Assembly (NCBI GenBank): GCA_002838815.1
Contig: LQGW01000040.1
Location: 1 to 54,021, forward strand
Source: Clostridiaceae bacterium JG1575
Lineage (GTDB): Bacteria > Bacillota > Clostridia > Clostridiales > Clostridiaceae
Length of the DNA stretch: 54,021 bases
Reading direction: 5' to 3'
Position 1 is the first letter of the stretch. Every line of letters begins with the position of its first letter. This document shows, piece by piece, positions 51,622-54,021 of the stretch. The notes beneath the pieces were generated by a model, which was not told where the DNA came from, searched no databases, and was given only the letters and a program-made list of their open reading frames with translations. A program made the translations under genes and the position numbers.

Positions 51622-51918
51622 ATGAATCGAAAAGGCGATAACAACTTCCATCTGAATGAAGAAAAAGCGAAATACTGTGTAGGGATGGTGGTTTGTCTGA
51701 AACAGCGAACCGCGACCATCATTTCCATCACGGATAATTTTATTACGGTGGCGTACGAAGACGGTATTAAGGAATCATTCGTTTGGCATGAGCTCTTCTC
51801 TAAGTATGAAGACTCCCTGAGGGAAGTAAGTGCAACCGATGAAGCGGATGAAACGGACGAAGGGGAAGACGATGAGGACGAAAGCGAGTCAGAGGACGAA
51901 ACCGAAGCGTCGCCTTAA
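51622..51918 (+). CDS. Small protein with strongly acidic C-terminal tail, 98 aa
   Basis: I recognise no family with confidence. Residues about 12-60 look like a small beta-barrel (VGMVVCLKQRTATIISI, FITVAYEDGIKESFVWHEL). The last 35 residues are almost only Asp, Glu, Ser and Thr, a low-complexity tail. A TATAAT lies 45 bases upstream at 51574-51579. The start at 51622 has AAAGGA before it and is preferred over the upstream codon at 51523. It precedes the next membrane-protein gene by about 50 bases. Confidence 0.6.
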   Translation: MNRKGDNNFHLNEEKAKYCVGMVVCLKQRTATIISITDNFITVAYEDGIKESFVWHELFSKYEDSLREVSATDEADETDEGEDDEDESESEDETEASP

Positions 51919-51971
51919 CAGCGGCCCAGAATCTTCCAGAGCACTTCTTTATAAAGGATGAGGTAAACGTC

Positions 51972-52505
51972 GTGAACAATGAAATTAGTGGGGAGTTCCA
52001 TCATAACTTGTGGAGGGCATTTCTTGGTGCGCTGTTGGGTGCGTTCATTGGAAGTGTTCCCTTATTCTTTTTTGAATTTCGAGATGGAGCCATTCCGCTC
52101 CCAGGGGTCTTTCTGGTAGGTCTCCTCGTTTGTCTTGGGGTGCGCGTTTTTAAGGTCCGCATCAACGGCATTAAGGAGTTGCTTTTGATGATCCTTGCCG
52201 TTCTTTTGGTTTATGCCGTGTATGAAGCATTCATTCGTATGCTTTATCTTTACGAAGCAGGCCTCCCGACGACGCTTAACAATCTTCGCGTCGCGCTTTT
52301 TAAAGGCTCCGGCCCGTTGCTGACGTCGTTGAATCTTCTGACGCGCACGGTGCCTGCCTTGATCCTCATTCTCCTCTATGGCATTATTTTTATTCATCCG
52401 CCGGCAGATGAAAAAGCGCCGCAGGAATCTCCCGCAGCGCCGTTGGCCAAGGAGATAACCCAAGAGCCGATTCGAAAAAAAAGCACCCTCGGGTCTTCCC
52501 ATTAA
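51972..52505 (+). CDS. Four-helix membrane protein of unknown function, 177 aa
   Basis: No family recognised. Hydrophobic segments at about residues 14-34, 42-58, 66-88 and 118-142, then a cytoplasmic-type tail rich in Pro, Glu and Lys. The start is GTG at 51972 with GAGG upstream. It may be co-transcribed with the acidic-tail gene. The next clear terminator lies about 240 bases downstream at 52747. Confidence 0.6.
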   Translation: MNNEISGEFHHNLWRAFLGALLGAFIGSVPLFFFEFRDGAIPLPGVFLVGLLVCLGVRVFKVRINGIKELLLMILAVLLVYAVYEAFIRMLYLYEAGLPTTLNNLRVALFKGSGPLLTSLNLLTRTVPALILILLYGIIFIHPPADEKAPQESPAAPLAKEITQEPIRKKSTLGSSH

Positions 52506-52746
52506 TCCAGCCAGAGGTTCGGGGATAGAACGGATCAACCTCTTGAACGATGGGTTGAGGCACCGCTTTTGGTACTGGGGTCAAAAGAGGCGGGGCAGGA
52601 GCGGTACGATTGAAAATGAGGGAGCGAAATCAACCCCCTTTTTCATGGAAAAACCGCTTGGAACGCTTGTGACCCTTTGAGTTCTAAAAAGAAACGAAGC
52701 GGCTCGGACTGTTCGTCAAGAAGTCAAACTTCGAAGAAGATGTGAT
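52506..52746. other. Region without an intact gene
   Basis: I see no gene on either strand. A short minus-strand stretch near 52500-52610 reads as a Pro-rich segment with VPQPIVQEVDPFYPRTSGW, which looks protein-like. It has no start or continuation and may be another fragment of the decayed gene to the right. Confidence 0.4.
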
Positions 52747-52796
52747 ACCCTCGCCTGGCATTTCAAAGGATTGAAGCCAGGCGAGGGTGTTTTTTC
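52747..52796 (+). terminator. Strong plus-strand terminator
   Basis: A perfect 13-bp stem ACCCTCGCCTGGC/GCCAGGCGAGGGT is followed by GT6. It probably ends the transcript of the two small genes to its left. Confidence 0.88.
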
Positions 52797-53879
52797 AAGC
52801 GCTAAAAAATGGGCGCGATGGATTGAAGTCAAGAATCATCAGCGATTCTTTAAGGTCTCCTTCTTCTTCCGGGTGCATAGAAAAGGGGGAATTAGCGAAT
52901 ACTATTGAGCAAGCGGTTGATCGCCAAGTTCTTTTGCGCCTTTGGCAATAATGCGCATCCACAGTTGGAGCGGCCCACTCTTGTTGAAGGGGGTCAAAAC
53001 CTGGGCCGGGCGCTTTGCATAATCATTGGTCCCGCCCATGAAATGGTGGAGGGTTACAAGCGTCCCAAAAGGCCGGGGGAGGCATTTTCAAGAGGGTGCG
53101 CTCAAAAAATGGTTCATCAGAGCGATGGCTTGCTTTGGACGCCCTTTTTTTCGTTTCGATAGTCGCTTCTTGAGGCGGATTCTTTTCCTGGAGAGGGTCG
53201 TCTTGGACGTTTTGGGTTCTGGACGGCTCATTGTCATGGGCAGGAGCTTCAAGATCCCCCTGCTCCAACGATCGTTGGCAAGAGTTGGCAAAGACCAAAA
53301 CCTTCAAAGAGGCATCTGAAGCTTTTTGGCACCATTCTTCGAAGATTTTTTATGGTGCACTAAAGTCTTCTTGAGTAAGGGGGCACTCTCCCACAACATT
53401 TTGCAAGGGCTGATCCAGCCAGAGGGGACTAAGGGGCTGGTCGTCATGGAACTTTGGGCATTCAAACTTCGTTTCGCGATAGGGCTTGGCCTGATAAAAA
53501 ATTGCGTTTAGGCGCTAGGAAATGATGGCCTTGGTCTTGGGATCCGAGCATAGGTCCGCCACTTTTCAAAGGGCGAAGCAGGCTTCATCGAACGAAGCCA
53601 ACTCGCTTTTGAAGGTCCCTAAATTATTGCGGATCCTCATCAAGTATTCGGGCTCATCCAGACTCAGGGCTGCTGCATAAGCCAAGGAGGCGCTTTGCCA
53701 GGCTTTATGATAGTCCTCAGGGTTAGCCTCTTGGAAGCTTGTCGATGATTGAGGATCATCCGCGCTTTGGCGTTATCCAAAGCCTGAGCCATTTCATAGA
53801 GTTTCTGGGGTTTTTCTTTGGAGGGCGGTGTGGTTTCCTGCGCCTAAGAATCGATCAGATCCAAAGAAGGACCTCGCAT
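52795..53879 (-). pseudogene. Decayed minus-strand gene, possibly TPR-like
   Basis: A minus-strand ATG at 53879 sits behind a good CAGGAGG. It opens a frame that has an early stop, continues as KPQKLYEMAQALDNAKAR, then shifts frame near 53755. From there one frame runs almost to 52795, interrupted by in-frame TGA, TAG and TAA codons. Segments such as YHKAWQSASLAYAAALSLD and YLMRIRNNLGTF are clearly protein-like, with the helix-turn-helix rhythm of tetratricopeptide repeats; later parts are charged and low-complexity. All three stop codons occur, so recoding does not explain it. The original function is unknown. Confidence 0.55.
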
Positions 53880-54021
53880 CCAATCCTCCTGCTGTGTTTG
53901 GCAATTAGGAAATACAACTTTTGGCAATCAAAAGTGCAATTGCTAGTCCGTCCTTTATTTCATCAATGAGTGTGAAAGCCGATAGCTTTCTCCAGCAAAA
54001 ACAAACATGTGTGAGTGATGC
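53880..54021. other. Window end without a recognisable gene
   Basis: AT-rich sequence upstream of the decayed minus-strand gene. Short frames on either strand carry stops and show no recognisable domain. Confidence 0.4.

Noticed and set aside
52390-52584. 64-codon minus-strand ORF with a Pro-rich start
   Set aside because: Half of it is antisense to the membrane-protein gene and it has no ribosome-binding site. Its Pro-rich part may be a fragment of a decayed gene but is not an intact one.
53520-53700. In-frame TGA of the decayed gene as a selenocysteine codon
   Set aside because: The same frame also contains TAG and TAA and an upstream frameshift, so decay explains it better than recoding.
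1-54021. CRISPR array, prophage or integrative element in the window
   Set aside because: No regularly spaced direct repeats, phage structural genes, integrase or relaxase were found; only the IS256-type remnant at the left edge is mobile-element related.

Overview
The window is about 54 kb of bacterial chromosome. It fits a Bacillota (Firmicutes) member of moderate GC content, most likely a strictly anaerobic, amino-acid-fermenting relative of the Tissierellia/Peptoniphilaceae (inference). The signs are strong AGGAGG ribosome-binding sites with frequent TTG/GTG starts, a thrS T-box leader, a glmS ribozyme, lrgAB, ECF-type vitamin transporter S components without a local energizing module, a csbB/yfhO-like lipoteichoic-acid glycosylation pair, split glycine decarboxylase genes and a selenium-type yedE/tusA/DUF3343 set. 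Most genes look like intact housekeeping genes. Decay is confined to the two window ends.

Layout. 1-1170: remnant of an IS256-family element, next to the C-terminal stub of a TetR regulator and an intact alpha/beta hydrolase. 2100-2460: a perfect 24-bp inverted repeat and two tRNA-Leu genes (GAG and CAG). 2.6-8.8 kb: a PH/YcxB-like membrane protein, msrB, an OmpR/EnvZ-type two-component system, two membrane proteins (one a rhomboid/derlin-like protein with a zinc ribbon) and lrgAB. 8.9-12.9 kb: an 805-residue VIT/VWA protein and a secreted MucBP-like repeat protein. 13.5-19.4 kb: a glycine cleavage operon gcvT-gcvH-gcvPA-gcvPB-lpdA, with a clear promoter at one end and a strong terminator at the other. 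19.7-22.4 kb: yedE, tusA-like, DUF3343, an ECF S component and a TudS-related putative desulfidase, which together may form a sulfur/selenium acquisition locus. 22.5-26.3 kb: T-box-controlled thrS, a HAD phosphatase and a DUF3267 protein lacking its zinc motif.

26.4-32.3 kb (minus strand): a polyprenyl-phosphate glycosyltransferase, a GtrA-YfhO fusion protein and a D-Ala-D-Ala carboxypeptidase, all envelope functions. 32.5-38.0 kb: a CoA-type Nudix hydrolase, then a metal-regulated operon: a DtxR/MntR-type regulator, a Mn/Fe-type binding lipoprotein, an ATPase and two permeases, the second with a winged-helix-like tail. A palindromic operator overlaps its promoter. 38.3-41.9 kb: uppP, a beta-lactamase-fold protein without the usual catalytic serines, a small membrane protein, folT behind a structured leader with a coupled upstream ORF, and a YcxB-like protein. 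42.2-47.2 kb: the type IIA topoisomerase pair (parE/parC-like, the A subunit unusually long). 47.3-51.4 kb: a DJ-1/PfpI protein, glmS with its ribozyme (minus) and an S41-like protein (minus). 51.6-54.0 kb: two small unknown genes, a strong terminator and a decayed minus-strand gene.

The most noteworthy points are the putative chalcogen locus, the flippase-glycosyltransferase fusion, the permease-winged-helix fusion beside its own regulator, the orphan folT leader, and three hydrolase-fold proteins whose standard catalytic residues appear to be missing. All family assignments come from reading motifs by eye, with no database search.
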